From Eubacteriales bacterium (GTDB lineage: Bacteria > Bacillota > Clostridia > Christensenellales > SZUA-584): a stretch of DNA of 7,711 bases. The stretch lies in the NCBI GenBank assembly GCA_028711205.1, contig JAQTSP010000122.1, positions 1 to 7,711 on the forward strand, in the 5' to 3' direction. The notes beneath the pieces are model-generated. The model was not told the origin of the DNA. It was given only the letters and a program-made list of their open reading frames with translations, and did not search any database. The number at the start of each line of letters is the position of its first letter. Position 1 is the first letter of the stretch. This document shows positions 1-5,754 of this stretch, one piece after another. Both the position numbers and the translations under genes were made by a program.

Positions 1-1
1 T

Positions 2-397
2 GAGGAAGAAGAGCTTATGGACGAAGAAGAAAACTTCTACGAAGATGAGTTTGAAGAGCAGGAAGAGCCGCGGGTTTCAAGGAGAAAAGGAAAAGTAGTC
101 GGGCTGCCGACGGCAAACAAAATGCGTATGCTGGTTTTTCAGCCGAACAGCTATGAGGAAGCCGAGTGTATTATTGACAACTTAAAGGCAAGGAAACCGG
201 TGATCATGAATCTCGACGAGCTTGAGATAGAGCTTGGGCAGAGGATACTCGATTTTGTCGGCGGCGCTGTGTATTCGTTAAACGGCGATATTAAGAAAGT
301 CGCAAGAAGTATATTCGTCGTTGCGCCCTCAAATGTTGATGTCACGCAAAACGTTGACGAGAGAAGCGGCAGAGACGGTTTTAGACGATTTGACTGA
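2..397 (+). CDS. sepF: Cell division protein SepF, 3' part (5' end outside window)
   Basis: SepF polymerises on the cytoplasmic face of the membrane and anchors FtsZ to it during septum formation. The reading frame is already open at the first base, and about 131 codons are visible. An ATG at 17 exists, but it falls in an acidic linker (EEQEEP region) that normally follows the amphipathic membrane-binding N-terminus, so the true start is almost certainly upstream. After the linker comes the conserved SepF core: a beta strand MRMLVFQP, the YEEAECIIDNLK helix, the strand VIMNL, then RILDFVGGAVYSLNGDI and IFVVAPSNVDV, which match the usual family order (RIVDFLSG..YA..GDI..I....F...P.NVDV). The gene ends with tandem stops TGA TAA. 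It is followed by a terminator and then divIVA, as expected for the division cluster of Gram-positives. The identification is firm; only the N-terminus is missing. Confidence 0.93.
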   Translation, partial: EEEELMDEEENFYEDEFEEQEEPRVSRRKGKVVGLPTANKMRMLVFQPNSYEEAECIIDNLKARKPVIMNLDELEIELGQRILDFVGGAVYSLNGDIKKVARSIFVVAPSNVDVTQNVDERSGRDGFRRFD

Positions 398-412
398 TAA
401 TATATGATGATG

Positions 413-456
413 ACGACATGCCACAAGGTTTCTTGTGGCATGTCGTGTATCGTTTT
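413..456 (+). terminator. Intrinsic terminator after sepF
   Basis: A perfect 15-bp stem (413-427 with 432-446) closes a GTTT tetraloop. A TTTT run at 453-456 lies six bases past the stem. It starts 16 bases after the sepF stop codon and would end the sepF transcript. The U-run is short and slightly displaced, so termination may be incomplete. The perfect symmetry means it could also act on the opposite strand, but no minus-strand gene is near. Confidence 0.75.
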
Positions 457-481
457 GTTATCGTATGGAGATATTAAAACC

Positions 482-516
482 GGGGGTCCCCGGCGACGCG
501 CAGCGTCATCGGGGTC
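482..516 (+). repeat. GGGGTCCCCG-type hairpin repeat, copy A
   Basis: The sequence GGGGGTCCCCGG is followed by a hairpin. Arms 488-499 and 503-514 pair over 12 positions with one C/A mismatch and one G-U pair, around a GCA loop, and the 3' arm ends in CGGGG. No U-run follows, so it is not a classical terminator. The same GGGGTCCCCG head appears at 6446 and 6486. Copy A sits 26 bases after the sepF terminator and upstream of the divIVA ribosome binding site. I infer a small dispersed non-coding repeat. No clear sigma-A promoter for divIVA was found in 457-560. Confidence 0.6.
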
Positions 517-560
517 AATAACCTTGCGATGCCGGCAAAAGAGGGAAAGGGGAAATTATT

Positions 561-1664
561 GTGTCTTTAACAGTTAAAGATATATTGGAAATGACGTTCA
601 AAAGGTCTTTTAAAGGATATGATGAGGACGAGGTCGATAAGTTTTTAGATCAGATCATCGATGAGTTAAAAGTGCTTCAGAGCGAGAACACACGGCTTAT
701 AAATGAGCTCAATGATTTAAAACAGCGGGATAAAAAAATAAAAGATGCCGAAGAGACAATTATGCACACGCTTGTTTCCGCGCAGAAGTCTTCCGAGCGT
801 ATATTAAACGAAGCCGCAAGAAAGGCGGAGCTGATTCTTGACAATGCGGAGAATACGGCGAGGCAAAGGACAGAGCAGACCACGAGAGAGCTTGCCGAGG
901 CTGAAAGAAGGCTGAAAGAAGTAAGAGCGAACGCACAGAGCTTCGCGACGAGCTTTGCAAACATGATCAACTCGTCTGCGGCCACTTTTGAAAAAATGTA
1001 CCGCAGTTATTTTGGCGATGACGATAGCGTTGCCAGAGGCGGGATCAACACGGAGGCGCTCGAAAGGATAGAACAAGATCTCTCATCAGGGCTGAAAGAC
1101 ATTGATGAATCTGGGCTGGAAGAAGAACCCGAGGCCGGGCCGGTGTCTGAGCCGGAGGCCGCGTCCGAACAAGAGATCGAGATCATCACCGTACCGGAGG
1201 AGGCAGAGGCCGAGGCCGCATCTGAGCCGGAGGCAGAGACCGAGGCCGTATCTGAGCCGGAGACAGAGCCGGAGGCCGCATCTGAGCCGGAGGCAGAGAC
1301 CGAGGCCGTATCTGAGCCGGAGACAGAGCCGGAAGCCGTATCTGAGCCGGAGACAAAGGCGGAACCGAAAAAAAAGCCAAAAAAGAAAGGCCTGATGGAG
1401 CTTCACGAGATCAACAAGGTATTGAGTGATCTGGAAAAAGGCGATGATATTCTGCAGGACAGCTATGAGGATGACAGCATAGAGCAAGATGACAAGGAAG
1501 ATAAGACAAAAACCGCCGGGCTCGGCGGATATAAGCCAAAGTATGACGATTATTCATGGCTTTACGAGAATGACGATAAGACGGACGGGAATTTTGAGCT
1601 TTCTTTAAAGGACCCGAAAGACAAAGATGAGCTGAAATCGCTTATAGATGAGATCATTGAATAA
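561..1664 (+). CDS. divIVA: DivIVA domain protein with long acidic repeat linker
   Basis: DivIVA is a coiled-coil scaffold that binds negatively curved membrane at poles and septa and recruits division or envelope-synthesis partners. The N-terminus (about residues 1-60, with KRSFKGYDEDEVDKFLDQI) is the typical DivIVA membrane-targeting domain, followed by a charged coiled coil to about residue 135. Residues about 170-270 are a Glu/Pro/Ala-rich linker holding five 10-residue repeats (218-267). A Lys-rich stretch follows (270-276), then a separate C-terminal block with DDYSWLYEND near residue 331 and ending LKSLIDEIIE. At 367 residues it is roughly twice the length of the Bacillus subtilis protein, because of the linker and tail. 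The GTG start is chosen because it gives the exact conserved N-terminus and has an AAAGGGG site at 546-552, eight bases upstream. It follows sepF without the ylmG and ylmH genes often found between them. Whether it acts in polar growth, division or sporulation cannot be told from sequence. Confidence 0.9.
   Translation: MSLTVKDILEMTFKRSFKGYDEDEVDKFLDQIIDELKVLQSENTRLINELNDLKQRDKKIKDAEETIMHTLVSAQKSSERILNEAARKAELILDNAENTARQRTEQTTRELAEAERRLKEVRANAQSFATSFANMINSSAATFEKMYRSYFGDDDSVARGGINTEALERIEQDLSSGLKDIDESGLEEEPEAGPVSEPEAASEQEIEIITVPEEAEAEAASEPEAETEAVSEPETEPEAASEPEAETEAVSEPETEPEAVSEPETKAEPKKKPKKKGLMELHEINKVLSDLEKGDDILQDSYEDDSIEQDDKEDKTKTAGLGGYKPKYDDYSWLYENDDKTDGNFELSLKDPKDKDELKSLIDEIIE
1212..1361 (+). 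repeat. Five in-frame 30-bp tandem repeats inside divIVA
   Basis: Five consecutive 30-bp units encode EA(A/V)SEPE(A/T)E(T/P) and a final variant ending KA. Units 1 and 3 encode the same peptide, as do units 2 and 4, so the array looks like a 60-bp duplication of a 30-bp pair plus a fifth unit. The repeats preserve the reading frame, so copy-number change would lengthen or shorten an unstructured acidic linker without destroying the protein. An extra degenerate unit (EAASEQEIE) lies upstream near 1158. Confidence 0.9.
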
Positions 1665-1843
1665 GTGAATGCTACATTTTAAGTTTGCGAAGTTGTTTTG
1701 CAGGCTGTTTTGTATACCGTTTTTGTGTCAAATGCATTATATCGTTTCACTCTTAAAATATATCGCGATACAGCGCTGCAAACGCCTGTAAAAACAAGTA
1801 TTATTTTGCGCAGTTTATCCAAACTATTAAGAGGGGGATGGAT
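1665..1843. other. Intergenic region with two abutting palindromes
   Basis: This 179-base gap holds no gene and no clear intrinsic terminator for divIVA. It is AT-rich, and no convincing -35/-10 pair was found. Its only notable structure is the palindrome TATCGCGATA at 1761-1770 directly followed by the palindrome CAGCGCTG at 1771-1778. These could be a regulator site, but short palindromes also arise by chance. Confidence 0.4.
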
Positions 1844-2143
1844 ATGCGCAAAACGAGAAAAATGGTATGCAGTTTGAATAAACGGCTGAGTGAGCTTGCG
1901 CTGACACTGGAAAAACTTAAGCTTGCCGAATATTTAAAGTATCTTAATAATGTAAGACGCATGATGTGGGTCAATTTTATTGGCGGTTTGGCAAGGGGCC
2001 TTGGTATCGCCGTTGGGTTCACATTGCTTGGCGCTATTGTGCTGTACATATTGCAGAAATCATTTTTAAACAACCTTCCTGTTATTGGCGATATCATTGC
2101 AGACATTGTGGAGATAGCAAACGATAGATTGAAACTGAGATAA
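1844..2143 (+). CDS. DUF5665-like small membrane protein
   Basis: A 99-residue protein of unknown function. A basic N-terminus and a short amphipathic helix (LEKLKLAEYLKYLNN, residues 22-36) precede a hydrophobic segment (about residues 43-70, WVNFIGGLARGLGIAVGF and LLGAIVLYIL). A C-terminal segment follows, containing NLPVIGDIIADIV (77-89). The pattern of a LAEY helix, N-x-x-x-GLARGLGIAVGFT and NLPVIGD agrees with my recollection of the DUF5665 family of Bacillota. The start at 1844 is preferred over the in-frame ATG at 1838 because the AGGGGG site at 1832-1837 touches the latter but lies six bases from the former. The protein is probably a membrane-anchored cytoplasmic helix or a hairpin in the membrane. 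Its place after divIVA may hint at an envelope or division link, but a gap of 179 bases separates them. No role is known to me. Confidence 0.75.
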   Translation: MRKTRKMVCSLNKRLSELALTLEKLKLAEYLKYLNNVRRMMWVNFIGGLARGLGIAVGFTLLGAIVLYILQKSFLNNLPVIGDIIADIVEIANDRLKLR

Positions 2144-2190
2144 TGGCGTTTTGCTGTCTATCACGGCATGTGGATATTATTAACAAAAGA

Positions 2191-2206
2191 TTTACATTCA
2201 TGTAAA
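2191..2206. promoter_or_regulatory. Palindrome, possible operator upstream of the glycosyltransferase promoter
   Basis: TTTACATTCATGTAAA is a perfect 7-bp inverted repeat around TC. It ends 11 bases before the -35 box of the promoter at 2218. Its left half also resembles a -35 box (TTTACA) with a TATAAT at 2212-2217, but that spacing is only 15 bases. Position and symmetry suit a dimeric transcription factor site. I cannot assign a regulator family. Confidence 0.45.
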
Positions 2207-2217
2207 ACTATTATAAT

Positions 2218-2245
2218 TTGAAAAAAACTTATAGTCTGTTATAAT
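2218..2245 (+). promoter_or_regulatory. Sigma-A-type promoter for the glycosyltransferase gene
   Basis: TTGAAA (2218-2223) and a perfect TATAAT (2240-2245) are separated by 16 bases. Transcription would begin near 2252, giving a leader of about 60 bases before the ATG at 2315. The -10 box lies in the right half of a small TTATA-N6-TATAA symmetry (2229-2244). The 171-base gap 2144-2314 otherwise holds two inverted repeats and no gene, and no terminator was seen after the DUF5665 gene. Confidence 0.75.
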
Positions 2246-2260
2246 AATACGGGTTTATAT

Positions 2261-2294
2261 GTTACATATGAAGCCTTGCGCGAACATATGTGAC
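2261..2294 (+). promoter_or_regulatory. Inverted repeat in the leader of the glycosyltransferase gene
   Basis: GTTACATATG (2261-2270) pairs with CATATGTGAC (2285-2294) over ten positions, one of them G-U, around a 14-base loop. It lies downstream of the promoter and ends seven bases before the AGGGAGG ribosome binding site. It could be an RNA stem near the translation start or a DNA operator. There is no U-run, so it is not a terminator. Confidence 0.5.
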
Positions 2295-2314
2295 GACTCA
2301 AGGGAGGCGTTTTG

Positions 2315-3496
2315 ATGAAAATAACTGCGGGGCAGTTTAATGAATCCTTTCCGCCAATCGTGGACGGAGTGGCCAATGTGGTACAAAACTACGCCTATTG
2401 GATGAATAAAAAATACGGGTCATGCTGTGTCGTGACGCCGAAACATCCGGACGCAGTTGACGATTTTGATTTTAACGTACACAGGTATTCATCGATGAAG
2501 GTACCGACAAGAAACGAGTACCGTTTTGGTCTGCCGCAGATGGATACGCTGTTTTGGAAAGGCTTAAAGAAGATCCCCTTCGATATCGTTCATGCACATT
2601 GTCCGTTCAGTTCGGGGCTGGCGGCAAGAAGCATCGCTAAAAAAAGAGGCATACCGTTTGTGGCGACGTTCCATTCAAAGTTTCGGGAAGATTTTAAAGC
2701 GGCTTTAAAGTCGGACAAGATCGTGGAGAGCGTTTTGGCCGGTATTGCCTCTTTCTACGAGTCTGCCGACGAAGTGTGGGTCGTCAACGAGGCATCGACC
2801 GAGACGCTGCGCGAGTACGGCTATACCGGCGATGTGTACGTCATGGAAAACGGATGCGATATAGAAGTGCGGCAGAGGTCGAAAGAGGCGGATAGGGATA
2901 TCAACACCATGTTTGGTCTTGACGCCGATGTGCCTCTTTTTATGTATATCGGACAGCATACATGGCAGAAGAATTTAAAAATAGTTATCGAGGCTTTAAA
3001 ATTAGTCAAGGACAAGGGGCAGAAGTTTCACATGCTTTTTGTCGGCGACGGCCCGAGAAGGGCAGACATGAAACGGATGGCAGAAGACTTTGGCCTCGAC
3101 AGTTTTGTGACGTTTGCCGGAAAGATATACGACAGGGACGTGATCGCAAAAATTTATCTAAGAAGCAGTGCGATGCTTTTTCCGTCATTGTACGATACGT
3201 CCTCGCTTGTGCCGAAAGAGGCCGCGGCCTGCGGATGCCCGACTGTATTTGTGAAGGGCGCCAGCACATCCCAGGGTATTTCGGAGTTGAACGGGTTTTT
3301 GATCGAAAATACCGCCGCGTCTTTGGCTGATATGACGGCGTATATTATCAGCAATCCAGATACGGCAAGCGAAATCGGCGATAATGCAAGGCGTACCGTA
3401 TACAGAAGCTGGGAAGACGCGATAGAAGTGGCTTATGAGAGATATCTTTACCTGATCGACGTAAAAAAGAATAAGACATTAAGACATGCAAAATAA
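2315..3496 (+). CDS. GT4-family glycosyltransferase (diacylglycerol glucosyltransferase-like)
   Basis: A 393-residue GT-B fold retaining glycosyltransferase that should transfer a sugar from a nucleotide-sugar donor at the cytoplasmic membrane face. The N-terminal acceptor domain shows SFPPIVDGVANVV (11-23), DIVHAHCPF (90-98) and ATFHSKF with His120. The C-terminal donor domain shows GQHTWQKN, GDGP (244-247), and YDTSSLVPKEAAACGCP, which holds the E-x7-E-type pair as Asp294 and Glu302. The first acidic residue is therefore Asp rather than the usual Glu. ATG 2315 is chosen over the TTG three bases before it because GGGAGG at 2302-2307 is seven bases away. The next gene encodes a flippase-like membrane protein, a pairing common in Bacillota, where related enzymes make glucosyl-diacylglycerol anchors for lipoteichoic acid. 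That substrate is inferred; other lipid or polyprenol acceptors are possible. Confidence 0.85.
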   Translation: MKITAGQFNESFPPIVDGVANVVQNYAYWMNKKYGSCCVVTPKHPDAVDDFDFNVHRYSSMKVPTRNEYRFGLPQMDTLFWKGLKKIPFDIVHAHCPFSSGLAARSIAKKRGIPFVATFHSKFREDFKAALKSDKIVESVLAGIASFYESADEVWVVNEASTETLREYGYTGDVYVMENGCDIEVRQRSKEADRDINTMFGLDADVPLFMYIGQHTWQKNLKIVIEALKLVKDKGQKFHMLFVGDGPRRADMKRMAEDFGLDSFVTFAGKIYDRDVIAKIYLRSSAMLFPSLYDTSSLVPKEAAACGCPTVFVKGASTSQGISELNGFLIENTAASLADMTAYIISNPDTASEIGDNARRTVYRSWEDAIEVAYERYLYLIDVKKNKTLRHAK

Positions 3497-3504
3497 AAAG
3501 CACA

Positions 3505-3532
3505 GGTATGCCATATATAATGGCGGCATACC
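3505..3532. other. Hairpin between glycosyltransferase and flippase-like genes
   Basis: GGTATGCC (3505-3512) and GGCATACC (3525-3532) form a perfect 8-bp stem with a 12-base loop, beginning nine bases after the glycosyltransferase stop codon. No U-run follows on the + strand, so strong intrinsic termination is unlikely. It could stabilise the upstream mRNA end or lower read-through. On the minus strand a T-run does follow, but no minus-strand gene is present. Confidence 0.5.
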
Positions 3533-3604
3533 GGGACAAACCGCTTCTGACAGCACCGATGGCGCGGCGTATGATCTTGATTAGCCGGACAAAATAGCGC
3601 ACAG

Positions 3605-3633
3605 TTGATTTTTGACAGAATCTTTGATATTAT
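3605..3633 (+). promoter_or_regulatory. Possible promoter for the flippase-like gene
   Basis: TTGATT (3605-3610) and TATTAT (3628-3633) are 17 bases apart, about 30 bases before the start codon. The spacing is ideal and the -10 has one mismatch, but the -35 has two. A nearby TTGACA at 3612 has no -10 at proper spacing. The gene may also be read from the glycosyltransferase promoter. Confidence 0.4.
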
Positions 3634-3664
3634 CTTTGTCAGGCTTTATTTTTTTGGAGGGATG

Positions 3665-4711
3665 ATGGAGAAAAAGAAGCGGACTTCTTTAATCAGGACA
3701 ATATATATTGTTGTCACTATATTTGCCATTGTCCTTATCGGTTTTTTGGATCCCAGCATAAAAGATATGGCCGTTGTGTTTAAATGGCTCAGTTTAGGGT
3801 GGCTGTATGCGTGTATTGGATCGCTGCTGCTGTATTGGCTGACAGATGCACTTCTCCTTTATGATATTACCACGTATATGTATAAAAGGGAGCCGTTTCA
3901 TCGGTCTCTGAAGGTCGGGATTATCGGCCTTTATTACGGCGCGTTAACACCGTTCGCGACCGGCGGTCAGCCGATGCAGGTCGTGTATATGCACAGAGGT
4001 AAGATACCGGTGGGCACGTCGACATGCATCGTATGCATCAAGTTTGTGGTTTACGAGATTTCTCTTTGCGCTTTTTATGTGGCCGCGATGCTTATTCGAG
4101 GCCCGTATTTCTACACGAATCACAATCAGGTATTCTGGCTGACCACGCTTGGGTTCGTGATTAATTTGTTAGCAGTCCTTTTTATTATTCTTACGATAAG
4201 AAACAAAAAGCTTGTGCTTAAAATTGGCGGTGGTTTAATCCGCTTTTTAAACAGACTCAAACTGGTAAAGAAAAAAGAGCAGGTACTTGAGAATTTCGAA
4301 AAAACAATAGACGACTATCATACGGCGGCGGCATATTTATCAAAATATAAGCTGCGCGCGATCGGATCGTTTTTCATATCTTCTGTCAACCTTGCGTTTT
4401 TGTTTGTGATACCATACTTTATCTATCTTGCGTTTGGCCATACCGCGTTTGGTTTGCTCGATATTTTTACAATGCAGGCATTTTTATACCTCGCGGTATC
4501 GTTCTTTCCGACACCCGGCGCTGCCGGCGCGGCAGAAGGCGGGTTTTATCTTTTCTTCAGCACCTTTTTTATCAATGCGCCCGTTTATATCGCGATGCTG
4601 ATATGGCGGTTTTTGACGTATTATCTGATACTCATTGTCGGCAGCATACTCGTGGTTTCCGAAGAGCTTTTTGCGATGCGGCGGCTGAAAAAAGAAGTTG
4701 GTGCAAAATAG
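3665..4711 (+). CDS. Flippase-like membrane protein (LPG synthase TM / UPF0104 family)
   Basis: A 348-residue polytopic membrane protein with about eight hydrophobic segments spread over its length. It carries the two hallmark signatures of the family that includes the N-terminal domain of MprF and YbhN: TPFATGGQPMQ (95-105, after YYGAL) and PTPGAAGAAEGG (282-293). Members are thought to move or accommodate lipids across the cytoplasmic membrane; there is no lysyl-transferase domain here. The start at 3665 is inferred from GGAGG at 3656-3660; an ATG three bases earlier is too close to it, and an upstream in-frame TTG at 3605 lacks a ribosome binding site. It follows the GT4 gene by 168 bases and is followed by a terminator, so the two probably form a functional unit in glycolipid or envelope polymer synthesis. 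The lipid substrate is unknown. Confidence 0.85.
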   Translation: MEKKKRTSLIRTIYIVVTIFAIVLIGFLDPSIKDMAVVFKWLSLGWLYACIGSLLLYWLTDALLLYDITTYMYKREPFHRSLKVGIIGLYYGALTPFATGGQPMQVVYMHRGKIPVGTSTCIVCIKFVVYEISLCAFYVAAMLIRGPYFYTNHNQVFWLTTLGFVINLLAVLFIILTIRNKKLVLKIGGGLIRFLNRLKLVKKKEQVLENFEKTIDDYHTAAAYLSKYKLRAIGSFFISSVNLAFLFVIPYFIYLAFGHTAFGLLDIFTMQAFLYLAVSFFPTPGAAGAAEGGFYLFFSTFFINAPVYIAMLIWRFLTYYLILIVGSILVVSEELFAMRRLKKEVGAK

Positions 4712-4717
4712 CGCGGC

Positions 4718-4750
4718 AAAGGCCGGTGCCAAATTGGCAGAGGCCTTTTT
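4718..4750 (+). terminator. Intrinsic terminator after the flippase-like gene
   Basis: AAAGGCC (4718-4724) pairs with GGCCTTT (4742-4748). An inner TGCC/GGCA helix sits above a 2x2 internal loop, and the T-run extends to 4750. It begins seven bases after the stop codon and separates the envelope genes from the rpsB transcript. Confidence 0.85.
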
Positions 4751-4784
4751 AATAGGAGAATAGCATCGTTTCTGCTAAAACATG

Positions 4785-4813
4785 TTGATTATTAAAAAAC
4801 GCTATGCTATAAT
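4785..4813 (+). promoter_or_regulatory. Extended -10 promoter of rpsB-tsf
   Basis: TTGATT (4785-4790) is followed after 17 bases by a perfect TATAAT (4808-4813), with an upstream TG at 4805-4806 giving TGcTATAAT. Transcription should start near 4820, leaving a leader of about 100 bases before rpsB. This is the strongest promoter in the window, fitting a ribosomal protein operon. Confidence 0.85.
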
Positions 4814-4831
4814 TCGGAGATGAATATCACA

Positions 4832-4896
4832 CCACTGCCGATTTTTGCAATCGTGCCCGGAATTATTCGGGTTTTGCATAAAAGATGAAGCGGTGG
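4832..4896 (+). promoter_or_regulatory. Structured rpsB leader, candidate S2 autoregulatory element
   Basis: The leader folds by eye into a three-way junction. Closing helix CCACTGC (4832-4838) pairs with GCGGTGG (4890-4896). Directly abutting it is hairpin CGATT/AATCG (4839-4853, loop TTTGC). Next comes hairpin CCCGGA/TTCGGG (4856-4871, loop ATTA), then an unpaired A-rich stretch (4872-4889). It lies between the promoter and the GGAGG site at 4911-4915. In E. coli, S2 represses its own rpsB-tsf mRNA through the leader; that this structure does the same here is inference. No U-run follows, so control would be at translation. Confidence 0.5.
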
Positions 4897-4919
4897 GAGG
4901 GAAAAAACGAGGAGGAAAT

Positions 4920-5726
4920 ATGGCAGTCATTTCAATGAAACAGCTTTTAGAAGCAGGTGTTCATTTCGGGCACCAAACCAGAAGATGGAACCCCAAGATG
5001 AAAAAGTATATCTTTACCGAACGCAACGGTATCTACATCATTGACCTTCAAAAGACGGTTAAGATGGTAGAACAGGCGTATTTTTTTGTACGCGACGCAG
5101 TGATGGAAGGAAAGAGCGTACTTTTTGTGGGTACAAAAAAACAGGCGCAGGAGTCTGTTGAGACCGAGGCAAGAAGATGCGGTATGTTTTTTGTCAGCCA
5201 GCGGTGGCTTGGCGGCATGCTGACGAACTTTAAAACGATCAGAAGCCGTGTCAGGCGCATGGAGAAAATCGAGAAAATGGAAGAGAACGGGGAGTTTGCG
5301 CTGCTTCCAAAGAAAGAAGTCATCAAGCTTCGCCATGAGCATGAAAAACTCAACAAAAATCTTGGCGGTATCAGGGATATGAGAGAGATTCCGGGGGTGC
5401 TTTTCGTGGTTGACCCACGAAAAGAACGTATCGCGATTGCCGAAGCGCGGTCGCTTGGCATACCGATCGTCGGTATTGTCGATACTAACTGTGATCCGGA
5501 CGAGATTGATTACATCATCCCCGGCAATGATGATGCGATCCGTGCGGTTAAACTGCTTGCGTCAAAAATGGCCGACGCATGTCTTGAGGCGAAACAGGGC
5601 GAACAGATGGAAGATACGGCGCCCGCTTTGAAAGATGAGGCCGAAACACAAGCAACGGACGATAATGTTGAAGAACCGGCTGAAGATTTTGAAGATGAAC
5701 CCCAGGAATCTGAGGAAGTTGAGTGA
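4920..5726 (+). CDS. rpsB: 30S ribosomal protein S2
   Basis: S2 binds late to the small subunit between head and body, near S1 in species that have it. This 268-residue protein shows the family signatures: MKQLLEAGVHFGHQTRRWNPKM (residues 6-27), YIIDLQKTV, VLFVGTKKQAQ, RWLGGMLTNF, PGVLFVVDP and PIVGIVDTNCDPD. The ATG at 4920 follows GGAGG by four bases and gives the standard MAVISM N-terminus; in-frame upstream codons from a TTG at 4845 belong to the structured leader. The last 39 residues (230-268) are a tail with 18 Asp or Glu and a single Lys, likely disordered; such acidic S2 tails occur in many Bacillota. It is followed after 28 bases by tsf, the usual partner, on the same transcript. 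Confidence 0.97.
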   Translation: MAVISMKQLLEAGVHFGHQTRRWNPKMKKYIFTERNGIYIIDLQKTVKMVEQAYFFVRDAVMEGKSVLFVGTKKQAQESVETEARRCGMFFVSQRWLGGMLTNFKTIRSRVRRMEKIEKMEENGEFALLPKKEVIKLRHEHEKLNKNLGGIRDMREIPGVLFVVDPRKERIAIAEARSLGIPIVGIVDTNCDPDEIDYIIPGNDDAIRAVKLLASKMADACLEAKQGEQMEDTAPALKDEAETQATDDNVEEPAEDFEDEPQESEEVE

Positions 5727-5754
5727 TTACTTTGGTTAAGGAGAAGTTTTTGAT

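Noticed and set aside
482..516. Copy A hairpin as a terminator
   Set aside because: No T-run follows; the perfect stem at 413-446 with TTTT is the better terminator.
1102..1395. Plus-strand frame rich in Arg-Pro-Ser repeats
   Set aside because: Frame-shifted shadow of the same divIVA repeat array.
1086..1487. Minus-strand 133-codon frame with repeated LCLRLRYG-like units
   Set aside because: It is the antisense reading of the divIVA tandem repeats; no ribosome binding site or independent coding signal.
2191..2217. TTTACA / TATAAT as the main promoter
   Set aside because: Spacing is 15 bases; the TTGAAA-N16-TATAAT pair just downstream is better.
2962..3330. Plus-strand 122-codon frame
   Set aside because: Lies wholly inside the glycosyltransferase gene in another frame; the host gene has clear GT4 motifs throughout.
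3605..3664. Upstream TTG start for the flippase-like protein
   Set aside because: No ribosome binding site before it and it overlaps the likely promoter; GGAGG at 3656 supports the ATG at 3665.
4845..4919. Upstream TTG start adding 25 residues to S2
   Set aside because: These bases form the structured leader, and S2 proteins begin at the MAVISMKQLLEAGVHFGH segment.
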